Shown piece by piece: positions 47,927 to 56,552 of a stretch of 64,000 bases of DNA; the first letter of the stretch is position 1; every line of letters starts with the position of its first letter. The position numbers were made by a program, and so were the translations under genes. The notes beneath the pieces were generated by a model that was not told where the DNA came from, made no database searches, and worked only from the letters and a program-made list of their open reading frames with translations. The stretch spans positions 558,001 to 622,000 of the forward strand of contig QZVU01000001.1 of NCBI GenBank assembly GCA_003602285.1. Direction: 5' to 3'. Origin of the DNA: Arthrobacter frigidicola (GTDB lineage Bacteria > Actinomycetota > Actinomycetes > Actinomycetales > Micrococcaceae).

Positions 47927-49266
47927 GGAAGGGTCTCCTCGTACTCGGTGGGGATGGCAGGCTCGCCGCGCTGGAGCCGGTGCACCGACTCCGGGAGCTC
48001 GGCGATGGACTCTGAGTGGCGCAGTGCCGCCCGCTGGACACCCTCGGGCCCGGTCCAGCCCGGAAGGACCTCCCCGCCCTTGACCAGCTGCTGCAGCAGG
48101 GGCCGGTCGTTGCCGTCGTCGGAGGGCGATGCGGAAATTCCCACCACCTCGGCGGTGGCGGTGCCGTTCTCGTCGAGCCGGCGCAGGGCGTACTTCCGGC
48201 CGCCCACGGAAGCCTTGTTCTTGGCGGCCTTGGCCACGGAGACGAAGGTGCCGTTGTTGTCCTCGCGGCTGACGAGCTTGTAGACCATCCCGGCGGTCGG
48301 GGCGCCCGAGCCGGTCACCAGGGAGGTGCCGACCCCGTAGGCGTCGACCGGCGCCGACGCCAGCAGGCCGATGGCGAACTCGTCGAGGTCGGAGGTCACC
48401 ACGATCCGGGTGTTGGTGTTGCCCAGGTCATCGAGCAGTTCGCGCACCCAGCGGGCCTGGGTCACCAGGTCGCCCGAGTCGAGCCGCACCGCGCCCAGTT
48501 CAGGCCCGGCCACCTCGACGGCCGTGCGCACCCCCTGCTCGACGTCGTAGGTGTCGACGAGGAGGGAGGTGCCCCGGCCGAGGGCCTGGACCTGCGCCTC
48601 GAAGGCCTGGCGCTCGGTGTCGTGGAGCAGGGTGAAGGAGTGGGCCGCGGTGCCCACGGTCGGGACCCCGTACCGCCGTCCGGCCTCAAGGTTGGAGGTG
48701 CTGGCGAAGCCGCCGATGATCGCGGCCCGGGAGGCGGCCACGGCCGACTCCTCGTGGGTGCGCCGGGAGCCCATCTCGATGCACGGCCTCCCCGCGGCGG
48801 CGCTGGTCATGCGGGAGGCGGCCGAGGCGATGGCGCTGTCGTGGTTGAGCACCGAGAGCACGAGGGTCTCGAGGATGCACGCCTCCGCGAAGGTCGACTC
48901 CACGATCAGGCTGGGGGAGTTGGGGAAGTAGGCCTCGCCCTCGGCGTAGCCGAAGATGTCGCCGGTGAAGGAGAAGCCGGCGAGCCAGTCCAGGGTCTTG
49001 TCATCGACGATTGAATTGTCGGAGAGGAACCCCAGCTGGTCGTTCCCGAACCGGAACGCGGCGAGAGCTTCGAGGAGGCGCCCGGTGCCGGCGGTGACGC
49101 CGTACCGCCGGCCGTCGGGCAGGCGGCGGGCGAAGGCCTCGAAGACCGAGCGGCGGTGGGCCGCCCCCGAGTGCAGGGCCGCCTGCAGCATCGTGAGCTC
49201 GTACTGGTCGGTGAACAGTGCGGTGTTGGGCTGCCGGGGCGCCGGAGCGCTGCTGGGAGTAGTCAC
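47923..49266 (-). CDS. pncB: Nicotinate phosphoribosyltransferase
   Basis: Converts nicotinate, PRPP and ATP to nicotinate mononucleotide. 447 residues; the phospho-accepting His lies in VGTAAHSFTLLH, with FTDQYELTML at the N-terminus and RLDSGDL in the barrel. GTG at 49266 is chosen over earlier in-frame codons because a TAATGT -10 lies seven bases upstream and conservation starts at ALFTDQYE. Divergent from clpS with 78 bases between the starts. Confidence 0.95.
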   Translation of the reverse strand: MTTPSSAPAPRQPNTALFTDQYELTMLQAALHSGAAHRRSVFEAFARRLPDGRRYGVTAGTGRLLEALAAFRFGNDQLGFLSDNSIVDDKTLDWLAGFSFTGDIFGYAEGEAYFPNSPSLIVESTFAEACILETLVLSVLNHDSAIASAASRMTSAAAGRPCIEMGSRRTHEESAVAASRAAIIGGFASTSNLEAGRRYGVPTVGTAAHSFTLLHDTERQAFEAQVQALGRGTSLLVDTYDVEQGVRTAVEVAGPELGAVRLDSGDLVTQARWVRELLDDLGNTNTRIVVTSDLDEFAIGLLASAPVDAYGVGTSLVTGSGAPTAGMVYKLVSREDNNGTFVSVAKAAKNKASVGGRKYALRRLDENGTATAEVVGISASPSDDGNDRPLLQQLVKGGEVLPGWTGPEGVQRAALRHSESIAELPESVHRLQRGEPAIPTEYEETLP

Positions 49267-49273
49267 AGTCAAA

Positions 49274-49279
49274 ACATTA
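49274..49279 (-). promoter_or_regulatory. -10 element of pncB-pncA (leaderless)
   Basis: TAATGT on the minus strand, seven bases before GTG 49266. Confidence 0.5.
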
Positions 49280-49331
49280 GCCGTGCGTTCGCTTTGTGAG
49301 TACCGGGGCGGCCCGGGTCCGCGGCGCATCT

Positions 49332-49337
49332 TAGAAT
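49332..49337 (+). promoter_or_regulatory. -10 element of clpS operon (leaderless)
   Basis: TAGAAT, seven bases, ATG at 49345. An earlier in-frame ATG (49336) overlaps this box and is rejected as the start. Confidence 0.5.
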
Positions 49338-49344
49338 GAGGTAC

Positions 49345-49653
49345 ATGACACTTGGCACTGCGACCGATACCCGTGTGCGGGACGAGGCCTCGACCCGTTC
49401 CGAGGCCGGCCTTGACCAGCCCTGGGTCGTTGTGGTGTGGAACGACCCGGTGAACCTGATGACCTATGTCAGCTATGTCTTCCAGACCTACTTCGGCTAC
49501 AGCGAGTCAAAGGCACGCAAACTGATGCTCGAGGTCCACGAGCAGGGCAGGTCGGCGGTGGCCACCGGCAGCAGGGAAAAGGCCGAGCGGGATACCGTCG
49601 CCATGCACTCCTTCGGACTGTGGGCCACCTTCGAAAAAGCCGGAAGCGAGTAG
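49345..49653 (+). CDS. clpS: ATP-dependent Clp protease adaptor ClpS
   Basis: Brings N-degron substrates to ClpC/ClpA. 102 residues with the core [38 protein letters not shown] and the C-terminal [21 protein letters not shown]. The Asn-Asp pair and downstream hydrophobic pocket residues are intact. The DUF2017 gene follows after five bases, as in most actinobacteria. Confidence 0.95.
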   Translation: MTLGTATDTRVRDEASTRSEAGLDQPWVVVVWNDPVNLMTYVSYVFQTYFGYSESKARKLMLEVHEQGRSAVATGSREKAERDTVAMHSFGLWATFEKAGSE

Positions 49654-49658
49654 GGCCC

Positions 49659-50225
49659 ATGGCGAAACCCTTCAAGTCAACCCGCCGCGGGATCACCGGG
49701 CACTTCGAGCCCGGTGAGGTGCGCCTGCTGGGCAGCCTCTTCAGCGACATCATCACCATGCTCGAGCCGGACACCGCCCCCAGCACCGATCCGCTGGCCG
49801 CGATGGTGGGCGTCGACGCCGAGGCGGTACGGCCCGGGGATTCGGCGCTGCAGCGGCTGCTGCCCGACGCGGTGAGGGACGACGACGCCGAGGCGCTCGA
49901 GTTCCGCCGGCTCACCGAGCGCTCCCTGCGGGAGCAGAAGATCGGTGCGCTGCGCAGCAGCGCCCTGCTGATCGAAAACAACCCGGTGACGCTGAACCCC
50001 GAGCAGGGGCGGCTGATGGTTCAGGCCTTCAACGACGTCCGGCTGGTGCTGGCGGACCGGCTGGGGATCGAAACGGACGAGGACGCCGCCCGCCTCCACG
50101 GAATCGACGACTTCGCCGACGCGGAGGACGTCGAGGCGTACCTGGCGCTGGTGTACAACTTCCTGACCTGGCTCCAGGAGTCGCTGCTGCAGGCACTGCT
50201 CAGCAGCACCCGCACCGCCCGGTAG
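49659..50225 (+). CDS. DUF2017 protein
   Basis: A 188-residue soluble, mostly helical protein, unknown function, found next to clpS throughout Actinobacteria, so a role with ClpS or Clp proteolysis is plausible. Conserved-looking segments: GHFEPGEVRLLGSLFSDI at the start and VYNFLTWLQESLLQAL at the end. ATG at 49659 directly after clpS; upstream in-frame codons lie inside clpS. Confidence 0.88.
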   Translation: MAKPFKSTRRGITGHFEPGEVRLLGSLFSDIITMLEPDTAPSTDPLAAMVGVDAEAVRPGDSALQRLLPDAVRDDDAEALEFRRLTERSLREQKIGALRSSALLIENNPVTLNPEQGRLMVQAFNDVRLVLADRLGIETDEDAARLHGIDDFADAEDVEAYLALVYNFLTWLQESLLQALLSSTRTAR

Positions 50226-50291
50226 CCGGGAGCTGCCGCGGGTGTGATGGATCCCACGCGGAATCCGTTAGTGTCCGGGCCCGACACGCCC

Positions 50292-50297
50292 TATTCT
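50292..50297 (+). promoter_or_regulatory. -10 element of murI
   Basis: TATTCT nine bases before the ATG at 50307, implying a leader of two or three bases at most. Confidence 0.4.
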
Positions 50298-50306
50298 CAG
50301 TAGATT

Positions 50307-51224
50307 ATGAGTTCAGAGCCTGCGGGAACACCGCCCTCGAGCAAGACCGGGGCGCCGATCGGTATTTTCGACTCCGGAGTCGGCGGCCTGACGGTCGCCC
50401 GCGCCGTCATCGACCAGCTGCCGAATGAATCGATCCTCTACGTGGGCGACACGGCCAACGGCCCGTACGGGCCCCTGCCGATTGCCAAGGTGCGCGCCCA
50501 CGCGCTCGCCGTCATGGACGAGCTTGTCGATTCGGGCGTGAAGCTGCTTGTCATCGCCTGCAACTCGGCCTCCGCCGCGGTGCTCCGCGACGCCCGGGAA
50601 CGCTACACGGCGCGGTACGGCATCCCCGTGATCGAGGTGATCCAGCCCGCGGTCCGGCGTGCGGTGGCCGCCACCCGCAGTGGGGACATCGGCGTGATCG
50701 GCACCGCGGCCACCATCGGCTCGCGGGCCTACGAGGACACCTTCGCCGCCGCCCCTCACCTGCGGATCACCTCGGCCGCATGCCCGGAGTTCGTTGAGTA
50801 CGTCGAGGCCGGCGTCACCGCCGGGCCCGGGCTGCTCTCGGCCGCGAAGCGCTACCTAGAGCCGCTGAAGCGTGCCGGCGTGGACACCGTGGTGCTCGGC
50901 TGCACCCACTACCCGCTGCTGACCGGAGTCATCTCCTACGTCATGGGGGACAGCGTCAGCCTGGTCTCCAGCGCCGAGGAGACCGCCAAGGACGTCTACC
51001 GCGCCCTGGTCTCCCACGACCTGCTCAGCAGCGAAACCGGTCCGGCGGTCCACCGCTTCCTTGCCACCGGCGACGCCGCGGGCTTCGAGGTCCTCGCCCG
51101 GCGCTTCCTCGGCCCCGAGGTGCTCAGCGTCCAGCACGTCGACCACGTCGCCGCGCAGTACCCGACGGGAAGCCTGGCGAGGATCACCCCGGACATGATC
51201 ACGGCCTCCGGTGGCCCGCGATGA
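50307..51224 (+). CDS. murI: Glutamate racemase
   Basis: Makes D-glutamate for peptidoglycan. 305 residues with [15 protein letters not shown] and the two catalytic cysteines in IACNSASAA and LGCTHYPLL. An N-terminal extension of about 20 residues is present. The stop overlaps the next gene (ATGA). Confidence 0.96.
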   Translation: MSSEPAGTPPSSKTGAPIGIFDSGVGGLTVARAVIDQLPNESILYVGDTANGPYGPLPIAKVRAHALAVMDELVDSGVKLLVIACNSASAAVLRDARERYTARYGIPVIEVIQPAVRRAVAATRSGDIGVIGTAATIGSRAYEDTFAAAPHLRITSAACPEFVEYVEAGVTAGPGLLSAAKRYLEPLKRAGVDTVVLGCTHYPLLTGVISYVMGDSVSLVSSAEETAKDVYRALVSHDLLSSETGPAVHRFLATGDAAGFEVLARRFLGPEVLSVQHVDHVAAQYPTGSLARITPDMITASGGPR

Positions 51225-52018
51225 AGCTGACGATCGTGGGCTGCAGCGGCTCCTTCCCCGGCCCGCAGTCGCCCGCGTCGTGCTACCTGATCACCGCCGA
51301 GTCCGAGGGGCGGACCTGGCGGATCCTTCTTGACCTCGGCAACGGCTCCCTCGGAGCCCTGCAGCGGTACATGGACCTGCGGCAGATCGACGCGGTGTTC
51401 CTGAGCCACCTCCACCCCGACCACTGCATGGACCTGTGCGGGCTCCATGTCGCCGTCCACTGGGATCCCGCCGGCTGGGGCCGGGAGCGGATCCCCGTCT
51501 GGGGTCCGGCGGCGACGGCCGACCGCATGGCGACCGCGTACGGCCTGGCCCTGAACCCGGGCATGCACGAGGACTTCGAGTTCCACTCCTGGCAGGACCG
51601 CACCGCGGTCCGGCTCGGGCCCTTCAGCATCACCCCCTTCGCGGTGCTGCACCCCGCCGAGGAGGCCTACGCCCTGCGCATCGAGGTCACCGAGCCGAAT
51701 GCGGACGGCGTGCCCGAAACCCGCGTGCTGACCTATTCCGGCGACACCGACTCGTGCGAGGGCCTGATCGAGGCCGCGGCCGAGGCCGACCTCTTCCTGT
51801 GTGAGGCGGCGTTCCAGGAGGGACGCGACGACGGGATCAGCGGGGTCCACCTGACCGGCCTGCGTGCCGGGGAGATGGCGGAGGCCGCCGCAGCCAAGCG
51901 CCTGCTGCTGACCCACCTGCCGGTGTGGAACGACGCCAACGTCTCGATCGGGGAGGCGCGCTCGCGCTACAGCGGGCAGCTTGCCGTCGCGGTGGCCGGG
52001 GTGTCCTACACGGTCTGA
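51221..52018 (+). CDS. Metallo-beta-lactamase-fold phosphodiesterase (Rv1339-like)
   Basis: A 265-residue MBL-fold hydrolase with the two-metal motif [10 protein letters not shown] (about 65-74), GDTDSCEG and a final LLLTHLP. The Mycobacterium gene at this syntenic position, Rv1339, is an atypical class II cyclic-nucleotide phosphodiesterase, so cAMP hydrolysis is the best guess. Co-translated with murI. Confidence 0.85.
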   Translation: MKLTIVGCSGSFPGPQSPASCYLITAESEGRTWRILLDLGNGSLGALQRYMDLRQIDAVFLSHLHPDHCMDLCGLHVAVHWDPAGWGRERIPVWGPAATADRMATAYGLALNPGMHEDFEFHSWQDRTAVRLGPFSITPFAVLHPAEEAYALRIEVTEPNADGVPETRVLTYSGDTDSCEGLIEAAAEADLFLCEAAFQEGRDDGISGVHLTGLRAGEMAEAAAAKRLLLTHLPVWNDANVSIGEARSRYSGQLAVAVAGVSYTV

Positions 52019-52053
52019 CCGGCTGCACTTTCGACCGGCCAAAGCGCCGGTTC

Positions 52054-52097
52054 CCGGCACAACCCCGGCACAACTCCGCCACAACCCCGGCGCGGCC
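52054..52097. repeat. Four 11-bp direct repeats before the sortase gene
   Basis: Consensus CCGGCACAACC at 52054-52064, 52065-52075, 52076-52086 and, degenerate, 52087-52097. They lie directly upstream of a -10 TACCCT at 52100, so they may be activator or repressor sites. No spacers; not CRISPR. Confidence 0.55.
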
Positions 52098-52099
52098 TG

Positions 52100-52137
52100 T
52101 ACCCTATGCGGAAGTACCGGTCCCGTGCGGACCGGTA
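52100..52137 (+). promoter_or_regulatory. Promoter and leader hairpin of the sortase gene
   Basis: -10 TACCCT (52100-52105), then inverted repeat TACCGGT (52115-52121)/ACCGGTA (52131-52137) with a 9-base loop, placed in the first bases of the mRNA. GAAAGG lies before the ATG at 52164. Confidence 0.45.
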
Positions 52138-52163
52138 GGTCTCTCCGATTGAAAGGCGCAGCC

Positions 52164-52919
52164 ATGGCACCCTCGGCGCACCCCGACGAGCCCTCGGTCC
52201 CAGCGGAGCCGTCCGGGTCCGGGCACCTGCAGCAGGGCAGGTCCCGGCGCCGGCGCATCCTCGGCGCGCTCCTGGGCTTGGCCGCGGCGCTCGTGCTCGT
52301 TTTGTCGGTGATTCTTCCCCAGCTGCAGCAGGGATCGTCGGCGGCAGTTGATGACCGCCCCACCTCAACGCCCTCTCCGGCCCCGTCGGTCACCAGCGCC
52401 CCTGCCTCTCCCAGTGCGGCGCCCGCGCCCCCCAAGGCGCCCCCCGTTAAGGCACCCGCCGGACCGGCCGCCGCCGCTCCCACCCACATCAAGGTGGAGG
52501 CCGCCGGCATCGACGTCGCGGTGCTCCCGCTGCAGCCCACCGCCGCCGACGTGGCGAGCCAGTCGATCGTGCCGCCGTTCACCGACGACGGCTACTGGCT
52601 TTCCTCCTACGGCGCCCCGGGCGCCGGCTCGATCAACACGACCTACATCACCGGGCACAGCTGGGAGGGCAGGGAAGCGCCCTTCGACCGGTTCAGCACC
52701 CACACGGAAGTCGGTGACACCGTGACTGTCACCACAAAGACGGGCACCCTGCGCTACACCGTCGACGCGATCACCACCCACGACAAAGACACCCTGAAGA
52801 CCAGCGACATCTGGAACATCATCCCGAACCGCCTCGTCATCATCAGCTGCTACACCGAGGACCCCTGGGGCAAGAACGTCGTGGTGACCGCCTCACCGGC
52901 TCCACCGGCCGCGGGCTGA
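52164..52919 (+). CDS. Class F-type sortase domain protein
   Basis: A 251-residue protein: basic N-terminus, one membrane helix (about 32-53), a Pro/Ala/Ser-rich linker, and a sortase domain from about 110 (THIKVEAAGIDVAVLPL). Catalytic His165 is in YITGHSWEG and Cys229 in VIISCYTEDPWGKN. Canonical TLxTC is replaced by VIISC, and no Arg follows the Cys at the usual distance. Class F sortases attach or cut surface proteins, but no LPxTG protein is encoded here. ATG chosen for the GAAAGG upstream. Inserted between the phosphodiesterase and rph. Confidence 0.82.
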   Translation: MAPSAHPDEPSVPAEPSGSGHLQQGRSRRRRILGALLGLAAALVLVLSVILPQLQQGSSAAVDDRPTSTPSPAPSVTSAPASPSAAPAPPKAPPVKAPAGPAAAAPTHIKVEAAGIDVAVLPLQPTAADVASQSIVPPFTDDGYWLSSYGAPGAGSINTTYITGHSWEGREAPFDRFSTHTEVGDTVTVTTKTGTLRYTVDAITTHDKDTLKTSDIWNIIPNRLVIISCYTEDPWGKNVVVTASPAPPAAG

Positions 52920-52979
52920 CCCGCGGTCCGGCCCGCCCTGCGGCCGCTGCGCGCCGCCGGGCCGGGCACACCGCCGGTT

Positions 52980-52985
52980 TAGACT
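52980..52985 (+). promoter_or_regulatory. -10 element of rph operon (leaderless)
   Basis: TAGACT, six bases, ATG at 52992. Confidence 0.55.
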
Positions 52986-52991
52986 GGCTCC

Positions 52992-53810
52992 ATGAGCCCA
53001 GCCGATCCGCACTCCCTCCCATCCACCGCCGCAACGGCCACCCCCGACGGCGCCGCCCCCGCTCCGCCGACAGTGCGGCGGGCCGACGGCCGCACCCCGG
53101 ACCAGCTGCGGAACATCAGCATCACCCGGGGCTGGTCGAACCAGGCCGAGGGCTCGGCGCTGATCGAGTTCGGCAACACCCGCGTACTGTGCACGGCCTC
53201 GCTGACCAGCGGAGTCCCACGCTGGCTCAAGGGGGAGGGGAAGGGCTGGGTCACGGCCGAGTACGCCATGCTGCCCCGGGCCACCAACACCCGCTCCGAC
53301 CGCGAATCGGTCAAGGGGAAGATCGGCGGGCGCACCCACGAAATCTCCCGCCTCATCGGACGGTCGCTGCGCTCGATCATCGACACCAAGGCGCTCGGGG
53401 AGAACACCATCGTGCTTGACTGCGACGTGCTCCAGGCCGACGGCGGCACCCGCACCGCGGCGATCACCGGCGCCTACGTGGCGCTCGCCGACGCCATCCG
53501 GTACGCCAAGGACAAGAAACTGATCCCGGCGGGCGCCAAGCCGCTGACCGACACGGTCGCTGCCGTCAGCGTCGGCATCATCGACGGTGTCCCCATGCTC
53601 GACCTTCCCTATGTCGAGGACGTGCGCGCCGAAACCGACATGAATGTCGTGGTCACCGGCTCCGGGAAGTTCGTCGAGGTCCAGGGCACCGCCGAGGGTG
53701 CGCCCTTCGACCGGGCCGAACTCGATGCGCTGCTCGACCTCGCCCTGCTGGGCACGGCCCAGCTCGCACAGATCCAGCACGACACCCTCAAGGAAGCGGC
53801 CGGTGCCTGA
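52992..53810 (+). CDS. rph: Ribonuclease PH
   Basis: Phosphate-dependent 3' exonuclease that trims tRNA ends. 272 residues with a roughly 27-residue Pro/Ala-rich N-terminal extension, then [30 protein letters not shown]-like ([13 protein letters not shown]), [15 protein letters not shown] and [19 protein letters not shown] fixed by the leaderless promoter. Overlaps rdgB by eight bases. Confidence 0.96.
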   Translation: MSPADPHSLPSTAATATPDGAAPAPPTVRRADGRTPDQLRNISITRGWSNQAEGSALIEFGNTRVLCTASLTSGVPRWLKGEGKGWVTAEYAMLPRATNTRSDRESVKGKIGGRTHEISRLIGRSLRSIIDTKALGENTIVLDCDVLQADGGTRTAAITGAYVALADAIRYAKDKKLIPAGAKPLTDTVAAVSVGIIDGVPMLDLPYVEDVRAETDMNVVVTGSGKFVEVQGTAEGAPFDRAELDALLDLALLGTAQLAQIQHDTLKEAAGA

Positions 53811-54450
53811 GCAGGTGCACCGGCTGGTGCTCGCCACGCGCAACCCGGGCAAGCTCCGCGAACTCCGCGAACTGCTGCGCGGACAGGTTCCCGGGCTCGA
53901 CGTCGACACCCAGGTCGTTGACGCCGAAACCGCGGGCGCGGCCGACGTCGTCGAAAGCGGAGTCACCTTCGAGGAGAACGCCGTGCTCAAGGCGCGGCAG
54001 ACCGCGGCGGCCACCGGGCTCGTGGCCGTGGCCGACGACTCGGGCCTCGCCGTCGACGTCCTCGGCGGAGCCCCCGGGATCTTCTCGGCCCGCTGGTCCG
54101 GCCGCCACGGCGACGACGCCGCGAACCTCGACCTGCTCCTCGCCCAGCTTGCGGATATCGGCCCGGAGCACCGCGGCGCGGCCTTCCACTGCGCCGCGGC
54201 GCTCGCCGTGCCCGGCGGTGCCGTGCACGTGGAGCTGGGCGAACTGCGCGGAACGCTGCTGACCGGGCCGCGGGGCACCGGCGGGTTCGGCTACGACCCG
54301 GTACTCGTCCCCGAAGGGCTCGACCGGACCTGCGCCGAGCTCGCCCCCGAAGAGAAAAACCGCATCAGCCACCGCGGCCTTGCCTTCCGGGCGCTGCTGC
54401 CGCACCTGATTCGGGCGCTCAACGGCGGCGTGGATGGCGTCCGGTCCTGA
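53803..54450 (+). CDS. rdgB: Non-canonical purine NTP pyrophosphatase (ITPase, RdgB/HAM1)
   Basis: Removes dITP/ITP/XTP from the pool. 215 residues: [36 protein letters not shown] and [15 protein letters not shown] at 53803 is within the end of rph; further upstream in-frame sequence lies inside rph and is rejected. The rph-rdgB pair is conserved in actinobacteria. Confidence 0.95.
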   Translation: MPEQVHRLVLATRNPGKLRELRELLRGQVPGLDVDTQVVDAETAGAADVVESGVTFEENAVLKARQTAAATGLVAVADDSGLAVDVLGGAPGIFSARWSGRHGDDAANLDLLLAQLADIGPEHRGAAFHCAAALAVPGGAVHVELGELRGTLLTGPRGTGGFGYDPVLVPEGLDRTCAELAPEEKNRISHRGLAFRALLPHLIRALNGGVDGVRS

Positions 54451-54489
54451 GCGTTTTTGGCGGCAGGCGCCGGACATAGGGCAGACTTG

Positions 54490-55167
54490 ATGGCGATGAC
54501 TATTTTTCTGCAGCAGGGCCTGACCACCGAGTCCGACGGATCCGCACTGGGCGGGGTTGCCGAGTGGGCGGTGAACGTGATGGAGACCATCGGCGCTCCG
54601 GGCGCCGGCCTGGCGATCGCCCTGGAGAACCTCTTCCCCCCACTGCCGAGCGAGGTCATTCTTCCCCTCGCCGGATTCACGGCGAGCCGCGGCAACTTCA
54701 CGCTGTTCGAAGCGATCTTTTGGACCACCCTCGGCTCGGTGGTGGGCGCCTACGCGCTCTACGCGCTCGGCGCGGCGCTGGGCCGCCGGCGCATGCGCGC
54801 AATCGTGGCCCGGGTTCCCCTCGTCGACCTTGAGGACATCGACAGGGTGGAGGCCTGGTTCGCCCGCTACGGCTACCGCGCCGTCTTCTTCGGCCGGATG
54901 ATCCCGCTCTTCCGCAGCCTGATCTCCATTCCGGCCGGGATCGAAAAGATGCCGCAGGGGAAGTTCCTGCTCCTGACCGCCGCAGGCAGCCTCATTTGGA
55001 ACCTCATCTTCGTCCTGGCCGGCTTCTACCTGGGGGAAAGCTGGCACCTCGTGGAGCGGTACGCGGACACCTTCCAGAAGATCGTGATCGCCGCGGTGGT
55101 GCTCTGCGCCGCCTACTTCATCATCAGCAGGATCCTCAAGCGCCGCCGGGCACCGGAAACACGATGA
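54490..55167 (+). CDS. DedA-family membrane protein
   Basis: SNARE-associated/VTT-type membrane protein of about 225 residues and five to six helices. Typical segments: ENLFPPLPSEVILPLAGF, FFGRMIPLFRSLISIPAGIEKM, and AGSLIWNLIFVLAGFYLG. DedA proteins act as lipid-carrier (undecaprenyl-phosphate) or phospholipid translocases. Start uncertain: ATG 54490 or 54496; TTG 54457 is less likely. Confidence 0.9.
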   Translation: MAMTIFLQQGLTTESDGSALGGVAEWAVNVMETIGAPGAGLAIALENLFPPLPSEVILPLAGFTASRGNFTLFEAIFWTTLGSVVGAYALYALGAALGRRRMRAIVARVPLVDLEDIDRVEAWFARYGYRAVFFGRMIPLFRSLISIPAGIEKMPQGKFLLLTAAGSLIWNLIFVLAGFYLGESWHLVERYADTFQKIVIAAVVLCAAYFIISRILKRRRAPETR

Positions 55168-55197
55168 CCGGAACCGTGCGATGACCGGCGCCCGGCG

Positions 55198-55863
55198 GTG
55201 ACGGGGACCGCCGACCTGCGGCTGGCCGAGTTCTGGCCGCTCTTCGGGCTGTCGATCCGCACTCCCCGGCTCATCCTCACCCCGGTGCGGGACGACCAGC
55301 TGCCTGGACTCGTTGACGCGATCCTCGCCGGCATCCACGACCCCTCTGTAATGCCCTTTGGCGTCCCCTGGACCGATGCGCCCCGGGACACGCTCATCCG
55401 TGAAAGCCTGAAATACCACTGGGGGCTGCGGGCCGCGGTGTCGCCGGAGAGCTGGACCATCAGCTTCGCGGTCCAGCACGAAGGCCGCATCATCGGCGTC
55501 CAGGACCTCTCGGCGCGCAGCTTCGCGGTGCTGCGCCGGGTCAGCACCGGCTCCTGGCTGACGCTGGACGCGCAGGGCAGGGGGCTGGGCAGGGAGATGC
55601 GCTCCGCCGTCCTCTCCTTCGCCTTCGACCACCTTGGAGCGCACTCGGCGGACTCTGCCGCGGCCGCCTGGAACGCGGTCTCACTGAGAGTGTCGACGGC
55701 GCTCGGGTACGAGCCCAACGGCACCACCCTCATCGAGGCGCGCCCGGGCGAGGTGTGCGAACACCAGCTGCTGCTGCTGGCGCGGGAGAATTTCCGCCGC
55801 CCGCAGTGGACGGCCGCCGTGGAGGGCGTCGAGGCCGTGCGGCCTATACTGGCAGGCGCCTGA
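55198..55863 (+). CDS. GNAT-family N-acetyltransferase (RimJ/RimL-like)
   Basis: A 221-residue acetyltransferase. The opening TPRLILTPVRDDQLPGLVDAI resembles RimJ/RimL; the acetyl-CoA site is in LDAQGRGLGREMRSAVLSFA, with NAVSLRVSTALGYEPNG near the end. Substrate unknown. GTG start. Its last 20 bases overlap the convergent HAD gene. Confidence 0.85.
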   Translation: MTGTADLRLAEFWPLFGLSIRTPRLILTPVRDDQLPGLVDAILAGIHDPSVMPFGVPWTDAPRDTLIRESLKYHWGLRAAVSPESWTISFAVQHEGRIIGVQDLSARSFAVLRRVSTGSWLTLDAQGRGLGREMRSAVLSFAFDHLGAHSADSAAAAWNAVSLRVSTALGYEPNGTTLIEARPGEVCEHQLLLLARENFRRPQWTAAVEGVEAVRPILAGA

Positions 55864-56458
55864 GCTCCCGCGAGAGATCGGTCTCCCGCAGGTGCAGGCG
55901 GGCGTCGATTCCGAGGCCTCGTGCGGCCTCGATGTTCGCCGCCGAATCGTCGATGAACACCACCCCGCCGGGCTCGGCTCCCAGCTCGGCGAGGACGTGG
56001 GAAAAGATGGCGCCGTCCGGCTTGATCAGGCGCAGCGAGGAGCTGAAGAACATCTTCTCGAAGTGCTTCATCCAAGAAGCTCCCGTGAAGTGCCCCACCA
56101 TGGGGGCAGGCATATTCGAAAGCAGCGCCAGGCGTGCGCCGGAGCCGGACAGTTCATCGAGCACGTCGAGGGTTTCGAGGTTGTAGTGCGACCACTGGTT
56201 GGCATCGAGGACATCGAGCCATGAGGCGCGGGTGTCGCTGACCGGGTGTCCGGTCACCCGCGACCAGTACAACACCGGGGTCAGGTCTCCGGCGTCGTAG
56301 CCGTCGCGGTGCTGCCAGTAGGCGGACGAGCGCTCCCGCAGCCCTGGAACGCCGGACTCCTCCTCGAGCCGGTCCCAGTCCTCGCCGGTGGGCTCGGTGG
56401 AGATCACCATTCCGTAATCGAAGAGATACCACTGCGGGGAAGAAAGGAAACCGGGCAT
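55844..56458 (-). CDS. HAD-superfamily hydrolase (YihX-like)
   Basis: A 204-residue HAD phosphatase. Motif I is YLFDYGMVIST, where the second Asp of DxD is replaced by Gly as in YihX-like DLGNV proteins. Motif II is ALLSNMP, motif III Lys in RLIKPDGAIF, and motif IV VFIDDSAANIEAA. It probably dephosphorylates a small phospho-sugar. ATG at 56458 fixed by TAGGCT five bases upstream. Confidence 0.87.
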   Translation of the reverse strand: MPGFLSSPQWYLFDYGMVISTEPTGEDWDRLEEESGVPGLRERSSAYWQHRDGYDAGDLTPVLYWSRVTGHPVSDTRASWLDVLDANQWSHYNLETLDVLDELSGSGARLALLSNMPAPMVGHFTGASWMKHFEKMFFSSSLRLIKPDGAIFSHVLAELGAEPGGVVFIDDSAANIEAARGLGIDARLHLRETDLSRELRRLPV

Positions 56459-56463
56459 GGTCC

Positions 56464-56469
56464 AGCCTA
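56464..56469 (-). promoter_or_regulatory. -10 element of HAD hydrolase gene (leaderless)
   Basis: TAGGCT on the minus strand, five bases before the ATG at 56458. Confidence 0.45.
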
Positions 56470-56540
56470 CGACCCCCCGGCGGTTCCCGGCACGCCACCG
56501 GCGTGAACGTTGGATGAACGGTTTCTCCATCCGATCCAAG

Positions 56541-56546
56541 TACCCT
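56541..56546 (+). promoter_or_regulatory. -10 element of DnaQ-BRCT gene (leaderless)
   Basis: TACCCT, six bases, GTG at 56553. Confidence 0.45.
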
Positions 56547-56552
56547 TGAGTA

